Counted from the first letter of the stretch, positions 41,536-53,639 are shown. The stretch: DNA of 64,000 nt from Lepeophtheirus salmonis (GCF_016086655.4 NC_052132.2:7132805-7196804), one strand, 5' to 3'. The notes: a model not told the origin generated them from the letters alone. Numbers and translations are program-made.

Positions 41536-41784
41536 CGATGATGATTAGTAACGAAAAGTTATGTTATAATAAAATATAATATATGCACAATTGAATCGTT
41601 CTGCGACATGTTAGTTTAGAAGAAGGCAAAAATTAGTAATTTAGTCCAGATTGATTAAAATAAAGCACTATTTAAAAGAAATACTCTCCGTAGAAATTAT
41701 TTTTATGAACTTAATGTGCTTAGGTTCGTTTCACGGTCCCTCCTAGAGAAAAAAATATTCATTATGTAAATTGAAGACATTTTG

Positions 41785-42010
41785 GGTGTGTAAAAAATGA
41801 ACACCCAAAAATTAACATGATCATCCTGAAAATTTGAAGAATTTTTAGAAGGAGAGGAGCTTAGCCGTCATAACTTATTATTAGATTATCTGGAAGTGGC
41901 TATGAGAAGATAGAAATAAAAGAACTTCATTCTGTAACAGATACAGACGTAGAGTGGAACTATTTTGTTGTCAATACACAGTTATATTCTATGTCCAACA
42001 GGGATGGACA
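41785..42010 (+). repeat. Dispersed repeat family A, copy
   Basis: Shares AAAAATTAACATGATCATCC (family: AAATNAACATGGTNACCC), GTCATAACTTATTATTAGAT, GAGAAGATAGAAATAAAAGA and the later CTGGAACT/ATTCTA blocks with copies at 9.2 and 46.3 kb. Confidence 0.5.
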
Positions 42011-42131
42011 CTTATAAATCTAAAAAAAGATAACAATAGAGGAAATGAATGAACTGCGTATACCCTGCATAATTTTGTAGGCAGGAAAGATCAAAATATA
42101 AGCTGAACATTTTGTTACGTTATTCAAAATA

Positions 42132-42490
42132 CCACATGGGCTGAAAAGTACCGGACTTAACAAATAAAACACGGTTTTTTTCCCTATTAAAATGGGGTTT
42201 TAAATTTCATTTACTTTATGCCAAAACACTTTTCAAGCCATTGCTTAGCGTCAAAGGTATTTTTTCCCATCAAGAAGCAATGTAAAATTAAAATACAATT
42301 TTGGTTTTGATCCATTGTTTTGAAAATAACAAAAGTAGCCTCACACTCTGCGCAATAACTCACAAATTAAAAAACGGATTGATTGTTATGAAATTTTGAT
42401 CGCTGTCTTTTGAAGGTTGGTAGACATAAATGAATTTTAAGCGAATAGCACCATCTTTGTGTGAAGCTCGGGACTCCTCGGTCCATGTGT
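42132..42490. mobile_element. Short mariner-type non-autonomous element (359 bp)
   Basis: Imperfect inverted ends (left CACATGGGCTGAAAAGTACC, right as read inward ACACATGGACCGAGGAGTCC) are flanked by TA at 42130-42131 and 42491-42492. The interior reads partly like eroded transposase sequence on the minus strand but has no frame of useful length. Best explained as a deletion derivative or MITE of a mariner. Confidence 0.55.
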
Positions 42491-42492
42491 TA

Positions 42493-43040
42493 TAACAATT
42501 ATTTCGCCGCAATCGGAAAAAGTTAAAAACAAACCCCCCTAATGTAACATTTGTACAATGTCAAGATATATGCATAGCATTTTCCAAGATTTAACAACAA
42601 TAACATTATTTAAAAAACATTATATCAGCTTGAAAGAAGTATCTTTATATATTTATTTATAAAAATGATACTACTTTTTTCAGTTATTTGGTATTTTATA
42701 AAAATGTGTTGTCACGAAAGATTAATATTTATTTCTTCTCTAACATATTTGAAATATGTAATAACGATTTGTTACATATTAATATGTATCTAGGTACAAA
42801 TATATAATTGAATTTTTATTAATATAATAATCTGTTAATACATAATATCCATTTTGACGTGCAATTATTACTTATGAATGAATAAGATAACATCCCTTTA
42901 GAAAAATTTATAATTATGAAACTGAATAGGTAGACTGGGCAGTTGTTAGTGTGCAAACCTCAGCTTGAAATAATTTCCCCTAAAGACTAACAACTAATAA
43001 CACTTATTTGAGAAATATACATCTCAATTTGTTCAAAAAT
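42493..43040. other. Spacer, nothing recognised
   Basis: AT-rich without supported feature. Confidence 0.4.
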
Positions 43041-43044
43041 TATT

Positions 43045-43445
43045 TTTAACATTTTGTGTGACATTCACCTTTGACGTCTCAAAAATTTAATGGTGTCTTA
43101 CTATTACTATATATAAAAATAAAATAAAGCTCTTTTAAAGTCAATAAGTAACTTTATCCTTAATTGTGCTTTAGAAATAAGAAAATAACGTTATGTGTGA
43201 CTTTGAACTATTAAAAATTAAGGGTGTCGTATACTGTTATCATATAAAACCTTCCTGGACAATGTTTTGCCAAAATCGATTTATAACTTTTTCCGTATTC
43301 CTGATTTAAAACTATACAAACAACGTTATATTTTACCTTGACCTCTCGAAATTTAATGGTGTCGTACTGTTGACATAGTTTTACACAAAATTAATCTGTA
43401 GCTTTCCCTTAATCCTGATTAAAAATAAAAAAACCGAGGCAAAAA
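43045..43445 (+). repeat. Three-unit tandem array, period about 137 bp
   Basis: Units start near 43048, 43187 and 43322. Each has AACGTTATGTGTGACTTTGA-like sequence, then CTCAAAAATTTAATGGTGTC with a following ACTGTT, then a TTTCCCTTAATCCTGATT-like end. Divergence between units is considerable. Related words occur near 10.05 and 10.5 kb, so the unit is also dispersed. Confidence 0.7.
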
Positions 43446-44900
43446 CATAACATCCCTTCAAATTCATTGGCAAATGTAAAAAAGAACCCCATATCCAATC
43501 TTTCTTGTTAAGTTGTACTTGGGGTGCAAGAAAACTTACCTTAGAAAGGTATATTCTTTTAAATATATATTTATGCTGGACTGTTACACCATGGCAGCTA
43601 ATATATATTTTTTTAAGTTGGTGGTATACCTCAATGGCAAATTATTATCAATTAATTTACTTTTGCAACTATTGGACTATAGAAATATTCAGTATTGTTG
43701 ATATCAGCCATTTTTGGCCGTCTCAACAGTCAATTTTTTTAACAACACTTTTTCATTAATATAAATGAAAATGGTTAATTGTTATTGGATGTCAAATTTT
43801 GCCCAACATAAATAAGGACTTAAGCCTTACGGTCTATCAAAGATAAATCCTTGTATTATATATTTTTCTTACATATCTAACTCATAACTGTATTAAAAAT
43901 ATCTTATTACATTCTAATTCAATCTTGTTTCCAGGTTCAATATAAAATTAACTATTACAATGGAATGTAAAATTATTATATATTTCCTAGAAAGTTCCAC
44001 AAAAATTGATCCTTTTTTTTTCAGTAAGTATGATTACAAATAGACATACTAATACACACACAATCAAACCGTGGCCAAAAACATAACCTTTGTCCAATTT
44101 CATTGGTGAAGTAATAATATAAGATCCTAGTCAAACGGAATAATCATGCATGGGGCATGGCGTGTTTTTCATTATTATCCCCTCTTAGAGGAATTGTGTA
44201 AAAACTTATATCGATTTTTTCCCTACATTTATTCAACCAATCACTGCATTTATATTCTCGTAATATAGGAATAAAAAGTCTCTTGAATCCCATCCACATG
44301 TCTACCAAAATTTTCATCCTTCAAATTCTTTTGTTTTCTCTATCTAAATCTAAAAATAACTTTACAATTTATTCAAAACTCTATATTAAATTATTTTTTT
44401 TTCTGTCAAATTTGGTTGTAAATAATTTTTACCTTTTTTATAGATTTAAGACAACTTTTGAGTTAGAAAAAAATCAGTATTACGTATGAAAAGAAAATAT
44501 ATCTCTACAAAATTGTGAAAAATACTATTTAAAAGGTAAAAAAAAAAAATTAAATACTTTGTTTCTAAGAAAATAACACCTCGAATTTTTATTCTTTATC
44601 CATTTTTTGAGAAGCCAAATGAATTTATTTGAAGTGTAAGTAATTGATCTTTCAATTAAAATGGAGTAATGTGTTCCAAAAGATCTAGTTTAGGAGTAAT
44701 ATCGATTTGATTTTTTTAAGCAAACATTTGTCGAGGTTATGTGCAATAACTCTTTTAAAACTACCAGATAATAAATTATATTTTTTATTAAAAATTAAAA
44801 AAAAATTGAAACAAGGAAACAATGTTGTTAACATAAATGATTATATCAGTGGTTTTGGGATCAATAAAATTTTGGAGAACCTAATTTGACGAGAAAAACT
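43446..44900. other. Spacer with repeat words, no gene
   Basis: The phrase AAAACATAACNTCCNTTCAA with ATTCATTGG occurs near 43447 and 44078, suggesting another dispersed repeat. Open frames here are AT-rich and lack protein-like composition. Confidence 0.4.
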
Positions 44901-44901
44901 A

Positions 44902-45511
44902 GTAACAGACAAGGTTGTGCCCAGTTCAGACTCAGCAGTTGTATCGGTTTTTTCATTTCAACGGTTTCGGTCTCACTTATCGGTCATTTATCGGTTTTGT
45001 TTCTTTTTATGCAGACTCAGGTTGGTAAAAGGCACTTAAAACAAGAGACGATGCTAGAAAGTTAGGCCCCAGGAAATGATATTAGAAACAAACAGGGACA
45101 CAGCTACATTATACACAGATGACATAGACCCCCCGAAAAATGAAGTTGCTTAAGACAATGGTTTTCCAAGGGGGGGGGCAAGAGGGGAGGGGGTAGCACT
45201 GGAAGATGGTTTACTTATTAGTCTAACTACAAGTTAGTTTAAATCATTCATGAAGTTCCTCTTTCGGATCCTAGGTTGCGTGATGAAATAAAAGTAACGA
45301 ATTGTTTCGTTACCATCAAATTATGCAGATGGAATATTAAAAAGTTATAAATATACCAAGAAATACAGCAAACCAAAATAAGCACAAAAATTGAGACTAA
45401 TAAGCAATATATTACGGTCTCGGTTCGATTTTGTCGGTTCCGGTTCAAGAATTGGAACTGCTTGAACCGTTAGAACCACTAGACCAATAAAGGCACAACC
45501 TTGGTAACAGA
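44902..45511. mobile_element. hAT-type non-autonomous element with 8-bp target duplication
   Basis: A 594-bp element (44910-45503) has perfect 12-bp inverted ends, CAAGGTTGTGCC, and is flanked by a perfect direct repeat GTAACAGA at 44902-44909 and 45504-45511. An 8-bp target duplication and CA-starting ends are the signature of hAT elements. The interior is non-coding. It is rich in CGGTTTCGG and GGTTCCGGTTC-like words and has G-runs near 45170-45195. Confidence 0.88.
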
Positions 45512-46285
45512 TTCATAATTCATCTGTCAAGTAGTATTATAATTATAATACCGGGAGTATCCAGAATTGCCGGAGTCATTAGACGTTGACGAACAGACAC
45601 TTATTAATCTAATAATATAGATTTGGTTTATCGATTTAGATTTTCTGTATTGATTTAAATTTTCTTTATTAATATTGAAGATAAAATCCAACAAATTATT
45701 ATTGTTACTTTCGAATCATGAAAGAACTATAATAACAGTTAAATAAAAAAAAAGTAATATTACGTGATTAGCCAGGGCGTAGTTATCTTAAGAAGAATAA
45801 AATATCTATAGTTTTGAATCAAGTAAGAAATGGTTCATGAATCAACGGTTCACTTAATGTTATACAATGGTTCACTTCCACCACGCTTTTAAAATTGACG
45901 CCATAGTAGCTGAGTGTTGGGTGTTTTTTTCAAAATCTGGTTTTGTTCCCATCAGTCGGTATGATACATTAAATTAACAATTCTAGAAATCCCACACAAG
46001 AAGATTACAGAGTTGAGACAAAATCCAATAAAGGCCTCAGTAGCTCCAACCGGACTTCTCTGATTTGATTTTGAACAACGCTTTGGTGAGTGAAGACGTT
46101 GAGTAATATCGTAATTCATCTTATCATATTTATTATATGAAAATGTCGCTGGAATGAAAGATGCTGAAAATAAGCTCGCCAAAATAAATACTTGCTCAAA
46201 TGAATGTTGCTATGATGCCACTCGCTGATGTAAATGTTGCGCAAATGAATGCACTCTGAATAAAATAAGTCCTGCAAGTAAGTTT
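45512..46285. other. Spacer, one short hydrophobic frame of doubtful value
   Basis: A minus-strand frame at 45952-46182 contains a hydrophobic segment (FIGFCLNSVIFLCGISRIVN) after SNQRSPVGATEA. I cannot link it to a family or to splice partners. A short fragment near 45550-45600 may belong to repeat family A. Confidence 0.25.
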
Positions 46286-46289
46286 AAAT

Positions 46290-46560
46290 AAAACAAGCCG
46301 AAAATGAATCACCCTGACTATTTGTGGAATGTTTGGGAAGATAGACGTCATGACGTTTTATTAGAATAGCTGCAAGTAGAGATGAGAAGAAGGAAATAAA
46401 CACAAATTCCACTCCTTATATAGTAAGGACATATAGGCTGGAACTACTGCAATGTCGATCCTCAATTCTACTCCGAGTGCAATTGGGACTTGCACTTATA
46501 ATTCCCGAGCAAACCACCATTTTACTCTCCGTCTCTTATGAGGATACAAAGTGATTATTA
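46290..46560 (+). repeat. Dispersed repeat family A, long copy
   Basis: Has CATGACGTTTTATTAGAATA, GATGAGAAGAAGGAAATAAA, CAATGTCGATCCTCAATTCT, ACTCCGAGTGCAATTGGGAC and TCTCTTATGAGGA, one of the best-preserved copies of the family. Confidence 0.65.
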
Positions 46561-46869
46561 CTTTACCTATATATTTATGTTTTGTCTTCAATAATTAAAG
46601 TATAATGATACCAGCTTTGAAAAATAAAAAAATAATTTTCAGTTTGCAACTACCTCCTCTGAATATGAGATTATGAGATACACGCTCGTTGTTAAAAATG
46701 AGCTATCATCTCATATTTATACAGTATAAAGATGTATATATGAGCTGACTTAATCGCCTACAATATTTTTTCTCTCTTTTACGTACGGTTTATATACATA
46801 TACTTAGGAGTTTTTTGCTTGTCCGTTTTTGTTTTTTTTGAATTGGTAATCTGAAGAACGAATTGTATT

Positions 46870-47012
46870 ACTTTGGATTATATTCAATAACGGATTGAAC
46901 ATTCTTGTGTACTCACAAAAGACGTAGAGTTACCTTGAGGATTTATTGCGGAGCATGTTCGAATCTCTGTAGAATTGACGAACAACATTGGAGTCATTCT
47001 CGCCAATGTCCT
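46870..47012 (-). repeat. Dispersed repeat family A, inverted partial copy
   Basis: Read on the minus strand it gives CTCCAATGTTGTTCGTCAAT, TCTACAGAGATTCGAA, AATAAATCCTCAAGGTAACT and TTTTGTGAGTACACAAGAAT, the family order. Confidence 0.55.
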
Positions 47013-48275
47013 TGTTTACTTCCTTTTTCCACTTCTCCTTTCGTCACAGATGATTGTAGCTGATCTAATGTAACATCAAAGCAGCTAAGCTGCTCTCTTT
47101 CAAAGCATTCTTCCAACTGTCAGGATTATCATGTAAATTTGAGGTTTGTTTTTTTTTAAATCCCCTAATTTTCATCACTACATAAACTCTCTTTATTTTA
47201 ATATGCCGCCACCACTCCATTGTATTGTTATTTCTTTGATCAAGTATCTACACTGCTCTAAAATACCCTCGAAAATCACTAAATATTGTACATACACACA
47301 CATATATAGAAAAACTTTTCGTGGTTAGTATAAAAGAAATGAATTTTTAAAGATTCTTTATTGAGTTGTGTAATGATTTCTTATTTGTAAAATTAATCAT
47401 TTACGGTACTTTTACAATAAATAAAAATTATGTTTCTTCATTTTTACTTTAAAAAAGCAACTTATTGAGTGATGAAGATATAAAATTACCTCACACAATC
47501 TTACACTTTTTTAGAAAAGCAAATTTAAGTATTAATTAAAATGCAAATAAAAGCTTATATTTAAAATGTAAGTGTTTGAGTATGGTAATTTGTTCAAAAA
47601 ATATAAATAGTATCATTTTGTCTAATTAATTTTTTACTTGCATTTTGTTATTATACAAAATAATTTACATATAACTTTTCATAAAAAAAGTTATATATTT
47701 GTATTAAATTAAAAGTCCTAAAGGAAAAAAAAACCTTTAATTTGTTTGAACGTGTGACCCGTCAACACAAAGGCAAGCTAGAATGATTTTTCTCAAAATA
47801 GAGTTTGAATTACATTTGTATTCTTATACATGAAAGTGCAACGACGTCATGTTTTTCTTCCCCCAAATGAGTAATATTCTTTTATAAGCTTTATACAACT
47901 ATAAATTATAATGATTAGTCATTGTGGTGATTTTGTAGTTATAATTCGTATTTAAATACATTTTTCGTTTGTAATTATTTGCAAACAAACACATTCAACA
48001 ATATCCGTGGTACGTAAAAAAAATGTAATTAAAATTTTGATTGAATGTGGTAATACCATGTACTAGTCTTGAATCTTAAACGCCTTTTATAATTAATGTG
48101 ATAAGAAACATAACACTGTTTGTATAAAAGGAAATCTTTAAATACAAAATAGCCTAACAGCCACTTCAATGGCGATGTGGACATTTCCCTACCTGTGCTT
48201 CTAATTAAAGGCTTAATTCCTTATTTTTAGATCTGAGCATGCCGAATAGATGATGTGTACTACTATGTAAGTGGC
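47013..48275. other. Spacer with one family D repeat
   Basis: No gene. The stretch 47750-47830 is a copy of repeat family D (GTCAACACAAAGGCAAGCTA, GAATGATTTTTCTCAAAATA). Confidence 0.45.
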
Positions 48276-48279
48276 ATTA

Positions 48280-50915
48280 AAAATGAAGGTCATTTAGAGA
48301 AGATTACAAACCATTCATTTTCTAAAAAGAATCTGTAAAAGGAGCCTGGATGCGAGCCATTCCAAAAGAATCATAGGATCCTTCAACAAATTCTCTAGAG
48401 TGTTCTCTTCACTTTAATCCACAAGATTGCATTAAAAACACCCAAGATATCAAGAGAAAATATATAAAAAATTGTGATGATGGGACTCTTAATCAGGTGT
48501 ATCTGTCACCTGAAACTATTCCTTCTATATTCCCTAATCTTCCATCCTATATTTCTAAAAAAAAAAAAAAAAGGAGATCATCAAAAGCCTTGTCTTCATG
48601 TCGAAGAAGCTTGGAAAACTCTCGAATATTAATCAACGAGAAGACCTTTTTGAGGATGATAAATAGCTACGTTTCAAGGTTTGAAGAATAAGCTTCTATT
48701 CCAAAAAATACCTTCAAATACTTTCATCAGAGGATATGAAGAACGTATTTCAATATATTCAATTATTGACAAAAATATACCAGTTAGTGTCAAATGTACT
48801 ACTGTGAGCTCAAATCTTTCCTTTGAGTTGTATAATGAAAACATATTGAGTATCAGAACTGTATCAGTCATATTACTTCATTGTCAATGATAACTTTGGT
48901 ATCTTTGCTTCTCAATATTGTGAGTCATTCGAGAAGTTTGGACATTTTACCTGTTGAAGATAGGGAATCTGTGATATTGGACAATTTTTCTAAATTGATA
49001 GAAGAATCTGAAACAATGCTTGCCGATTCCAACAAAAACAAGCAACTATTCATTCTTGAACAATTAAAAAATTTGAATGCCCCTCCAAATGAAAGAAGAT
49101 ATTCTCCCAACTTTTTGGTCACATCACTGTCTTTGTACCTCCAAATGCTTACGTCTGAGAACATCATTGTACCTTCATCAGGATAATTGTCAAGTTTGTC
49201 CAAAGGCTTTAGTTAGACAAAGGCTTCTCTGCATCTACTATCAATTATTTGAAATGCAGACCTGAAAAATATTCTTGGCAAGAAAGAAAGGTCATCCTCA
49301 TGGTTGATAAAGTATATACAGCTCAAAGAACTAAATTTTCTGTTTGAAAAATATTTGGACTCGGTAAAACGAAATTACAGAAACTCTTTTGGTTTTTATG
49401 GTGAAGCATTGTTGTTCTGAATATAGAGACACAGTAGCTTTATTTCCCATAAAAAATCTTTCATCAGAAATGTAATATCAAATAATTCTACCAATGATTC
49501 ATGGTTTAGAAGACATTGGTTATAACATAATTGGAGTATCAGTAGATAAGCCGCTCCAAACGGAAAAATGTTTTTTTCTAAGTTGAATAACAAAATTTGG
49601 AATGAATCAATTCGAACCCCAGCATGTCAAGAAAAACTAATATTCCTTATTTTTGATAGCACTCATAATTTTAAAAACTGCTTTCAAAGAAGAAAAAAAT
49701 TCAAATACCCAAAATTTATGGATCTCGAAATAGGATTTCCAAATTTGTATCATCACATCGAATTATACAAAATTGAGGAAACAAAGGCAGCTAAGTTCGC
49801 TCACAAACTTCACGATAAAGCTTTGTTCCCATCTTCAATTGAAAAATAAAAAATGTTCGACTAACGGATTCTATATTTCATGAACGTACTATTGGAGCAT
49901 TTAATTATTACTCGTTAAATAATCCTGAATGGTTAGACACCAAAAACTTCTTAACTTTAATTAGAAAATACTGGAATATTGTGAATTGTAGGACACCAAA
50001 TACTAGCACACGTAAACGTGATTCTTCTAAGGAACCATTAACTTTAAACCATGAGAATTATGAGCTTTTAAAGATTTTTTGACGCGGTTAACTCAGTGGA
50101 AAATTGAAAGCAAAGATATCAAGATGGGGTTAACATCGGAAACATTTGCAGCTCTTGAGCTCTCAACTAGATCATTTACTGGAATAACTTTATATTTAAT
50201 TCAAGAATGTAGTTTTAAATAGATTTTTCTTGGGACAATTCCGAAGTGATTTTCTAGAAGCAAGCTTTAGCTTGTATAGGCAGTTATTGGGTGCTAATTA
50301 CTTTTGTTTCAGTACGTCAGATTATTGAAGCTGAAAAAAGATACGAATTCTATCCCATGCCCGATTTAATTCTTTCAGTATAAATCAAATCAAGCAAATT
50401 GGCAAAGATAAAGATGTGTCATTTAAAGCTCAAAATTCGTATTCCAAGGATCTAGATAGTATCCTTAATTTTCTTCAAGACTGTGAAGTCAGTATAAAAG
50501 AAGAAAATAGTGATGAAGCTCTCATTTTTTTTAAATATCTGGCTATCTATATAGATCTCTTTCAAAAAAATTGAAATGTGATAGCTGCAATTCGATGCTA
50601 GTTTCTTCGAAGGATGCTCCTATTATATTTGCTTAAAGTTTAACTAATGATGAACTGAACAAAAGAAGATCTAATTTTCTTGATTTGGTCAATTGAGGCG
50701 GGCTATACACTCCAACAGAGCTTTCTTTTACCATGGGACAACAGCTTTGAGAATTTTTAATCTGATATCAAATAATAATGAAGTAAATTATATTCTTATG
50801 GGCAATAATAATTATGGAGTTCTCTTCAGTGAAATATGTTACGCTTTATTTAAAGATTCTAGTTTTTCTAGCTTACTAATAAGTAAATGTTTTAATGGTC
50901 ATTAGTCTCAAAATG
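48280..50915 (+). pseudogene. Decayed P-element/THAP9-type transposase
   Basis: Blocks occur in the order of this transposase family. THAP DNA-binding domain: GAWMRAIPKES, ECSLHFNPQDC (the C-x2-H pair, about 48399), LSPETIPSIFPNLPSY. Then ERRYSPNFLVTSLSLYLQM, which fits the conserved block after THAP. Then the RNaseH-like core: LIFLIFDSTHNFKNCF (about 49650), HIELYKIEETKAAKFAHKLH, RTIGAFNYYSLNNPEW. Then SLYRQLLGANYF and VRQIIEAEK (about 50270-50340), IKQIGKDKDVSFKA, and KLKCDSCNSMLVSSKDAP with GGLYTP at the C-terminus. Numerous stops and frameshifts show it is dead. At about 2.6 kb it approaches the length of an intact coding region. No inverted ends were identified. Confidence 0.75.
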
Positions 50916-51345
50916 TTTTCAATTTTTTTTCGAGGAAAATGCTCAATATTTTTGCCAAAAATTAAACAAAAGAAACTAATAACTGTATTCATATTGCAAA
51001 GCGGCCAACAAATTCCAAAGAATCAATAACTAAAAGAAAATGTAAAAAATTATCGTCAAAATGTTCTTAAATATATCGTTATATTTATTATTTTTGTTCT
51101 GAGTTATTTATTGTAGTAATTGTTAGTATTATAATTTGTATTAAAAAATATGAGGAATACCAATATTTGCGGAAATTTGTATTTTCACTTTTTTTAAAGG
51201 TTAACAAAATATATTTAGCCCCTATATTACTTTTATTCATTAATGTAGACATAAAATAAAAGTTGACGAAAAATGCCGTCTTTATTCCAGGTATCTAGAA
51301 TTACATGTCTTATATAAATAATCGTCAGTTTCTATCTTTAAGTTA
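50916..51345. other. Spacer, nothing recognised
   Basis: AT-rich, between the P-type relic and the next mariner. Confidence 0.4.
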
Positions 51346-52280
51346 TTCTTGTGTGCGCGTCTAAAACTTTATCTGAAGGAACTCTTTGGTAAAGATGCTA
51401 GTGTGGCTGCTGCCACCACCACCTGTCCCCGTAAGTAGCCCTGACCCAAGGGAACACTTTGTCCTTCGAGTATTAACAGTACATCTTGGAGTTAAGCCTC
51501 TCGTGGTCCTCCAAGAAGATGAGATCACATTTCTGACCATCGGACGCACCAACAGCCAGGACCTGGAGGTTGGGGAAGTGCCTTTGTTTACCCACATGCA
51601 CCACGTCATCATCCCTGGTACCGAAAGACTCTGCCAGATAAAATCCGGTGTCATTGGCTACGATCTCGCCCAGGCTGAAGGGTGTCTCATCACTGAACAA
51701 AACGACGACATCAGCTGGCTTTTTCTTAAGCTTGTTGAGAAGAATCTTCGACCTTGCGAGGCGTTTTTCCTTGTCTACAGGCTTAAGGGCTTGATGAGGG
51801 GTTCTCTTGTAGACCCTAAGACCAAGATCTTTCTTAATTAGCCGGTCCATGGCCCTTCTACTGAAATTGAACTCCCTGAAGAGGCCGCCGACGGTGATCT
51901 TGCCTCTCTTGTCCTCGAGATACTTTTTCACAGCAGCAACCATTTCTTCCGACATTCGAGGCCTTAACTTAGATATTGGTGTCGCCTCATGAGTCCATTT
52001 GGCTACCACGCTGCAAACGGTGGTGCGGCTGCAGTTCAGAACCTTGGCAATTTCAGTGGGAGTTTTTCCCCGCGCGGAAAGTTCCAAAATTGCGACTCGA
52101 CGTCTCTTCATATTATCGGTTGTTGTTTCACTGTTGCTATTTAGATTTTGCTAGAGTTTTATTTATAACTAGTCAAGACCCTAGTCTCGAAGTATAAACC
52201 GGTTACAACTCAATAAAATCACGAATATGCACATGGCGTAAAATTTAAAGGAGTGTTCAGTTGTAGACGCGCACACCTGT
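51346..52280 (-). mobile_element. Deletion-derivative mariner with defined ends
   Basis: Inverted ends GTGTGCGCGTCTAAAACT (left, from 51351) and, read inward from the right, GTGTGCGCGTCTACAACT delimit an element of about 935 bp. The catalytic domain is truncated: the frame breaks soon after the first catalytic Asp, the sequence runs KVFPWVRATYGD and then jumps to KEFLQIKF near the normal C-terminus, so the second and third Asp are gone. The element is GC-richer than the host DNA and looks young. Confidence 0.8.
51473..52111 (-). CDS. Mariner transposase, intact N-terminal 212 residues
   Basis: An uninterrupted frame of 212 residues. Residues 1-50 form a helix-turn-helix (VAILELSARGKTPTEIAKVL, then NCSRTTVCSVVAKW), about 55-110 a second one (VGGLFREFNFSRRAMDRLIK), and FSDETPFSLG near 140 holds the first catalytic Asp. 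The next residues follow the RNaseH-like fold to LNSKMYC and stop. The full-length enzyme would bind the element's ends and cut DNA; this product could only bind. It has no sign of host regulation. Whether it is expressed is unknown. It is better preserved than all other transposase relics here except that at 57-58 kb. Confidence 0.75.
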   Translation of the reverse strand: MKRRRVAILELSARGKTPTEIAKVLNCSRTTVCSVVAKWTHEATPISKLRPRMSEEMVAAVKKYLEDKRGKITVGGLFREFNFSRRAMDRLIKKDLGLRVYKRTPHQALKPVDKEKRLARSKILLNKLKKKPADVVVLFSDETPFSLGEIVANDTGFYLAESFGTRDDDVVHVGKQRHFPNLQVLAVGASDGQKCDLIFLEDHERLNSKMYC

Positions 52281-52284
52281 ACTT

Positions 52285-53290
52285 TTTATTACTGTACTGA
52301 TTATTTTTATGTTGACGCACCATATCTAAAAATAAAATAATTTTTCTATTTCTTAAAACGAAAGTTAATCTTTCTTTCTTTCCTATAATCTTTTTGTATT
52401 TTATTTGTATACTTTAAGTTAAAATAAAGCAATGCATGATTCAGTATATTTTCTTTATTTAATATATCATATCAATGAGTAAATTTAGAATAATAAATTG
52501 TCAAATGACTGATTATTTATATATTAGGGATTTATTGGTCACAAAATTTTAACGACCCTGCCGGTGCTAAATTTTGAACAAGTATCCGAACGGGACACAA
52601 AAACAACAATCTTAGAAAAATGACAAATAGATATCTGCCAGTGACATCTTCAAAAAACAATATTCAGTAATTTTAATAAGCCTTATTAAGAATTTAATTA
52701 GCCTTGCATTCAAACAAACGTCCATATATTCATGCGTTTTTAAAAACACTTAAAGCCATACCAAACAAATTCTAATTGTTAAATGAGATATTTTAATTAA
52801 ATTTTAAAATTTGAAAGAATAATGAGGAAATTGTCAAAATATTTAATCAAGCTTCCTCTTTCTTTACGAATTTCAAAAGGAATATGTAGGACAATATAGC
52901 TACCAAAAACTTTTAATGTGTCCCAAAAGTGATTCATCTCTAGAGACTAATTCCAGACAATCAAGAAATTCTTTAAAATAAATTTGTTAAAAGAGGTTTA
53001 CTGGAGGTTTAAGAGGTTTCTGATAAAAGGTTAGTATGTAAGATTTATGCGAAATAAGATCTTAATTCCTTAGGGAAGTAGAATAAGGTTACAAGTTGAA
53101 AATTTATTATGTTGAGGCGTAGTTGTGTCACCCATAAACCGGGAGATTGGGGGTTCCTACTGAGTTCTGGGTTTCATTAATATAAGGAAGATTATATTTG
53201 AATGTTTCTGGGGTAACTTTAACAAAGTGATTAGGTATTAAACTGTTGGGTAAGTATTCTCTTTATGGTTTATGCAGTGGTTGGCTTTCA
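52285..53290. other. Spacer, left part of a possible mitochondrial-like stretch
   Basis: No gene. From about 53030 the composition changes: the minus strand becomes C-rich with words such as CCCCCAATCTCCCGG, as in the ND4-like frame that follows. Confidence 0.35.
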
Positions 53291-53298
53291 GTTAAACT

Positions 53299-53631
53299 TT
53301 ATTTTAATAAAATAAAGGTAAAGGTTTCTGTACAAAAAATTATTATAGAGATAGCAGTGATTAATAACAGGGAAGTGAGTAAGTAAAATACTCCCAACAC
53401 AGTAGTAGCAAAGCTTATGAGTTTTATGATAATAGCCTTCTCCTTAAAGTTGCTTTGTGCTGTGAGAAATAATATTTTTATATTAAATAATATACCAAGA
53501 ATGAGAGATACCAATAATGGAGCCACAAACGCAACATATAAAATAATAATTGAGATGGTTAAGATAAGTTCAGGTAATAAATTTAGAGTGGGGAATCCTC
53601 TTGAATTAATTAAGCTCTCCAGAGAGCCGAT
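53299..53631 (-). pseudogene. Possible mitochondrial ND4-like insertion (NUMT)
   Basis: A 110-codon frame open from stop to stop reads SLESLINSRGFPTLNLLPEL and then three strongly hydrophobic segments with LTAQSNFKEK between the second and third. The GFPTLNLLPEL block resembles the conserved PPSLNLLGE motif near the end of ND4, a complex I subunit, and ATA codons are frequent, as in invertebrate mitochondrial genes, where they encode Met. There is no ATG start in the frame. The alternative is a fragment of a nuclear multi-pass membrane protein or chance hydrophobic coding. The match rests on one short motif. Confidence 0.3.
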
Positions 53632-53639
53632 TTAGGATA

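Noticed and set aside
45248..45448. 66-codon hydrophobic minus-strand frame
   Set aside because: It falls inside the hAT-type MITE, starts in its GGTTCCGGTTC-rich repeat and is best explained as chance.
51386..51841. 151-codon plus-strand frame
   Set aside because: Antisense of the mariner frame at 51473-52111; no independent protein-like motif.
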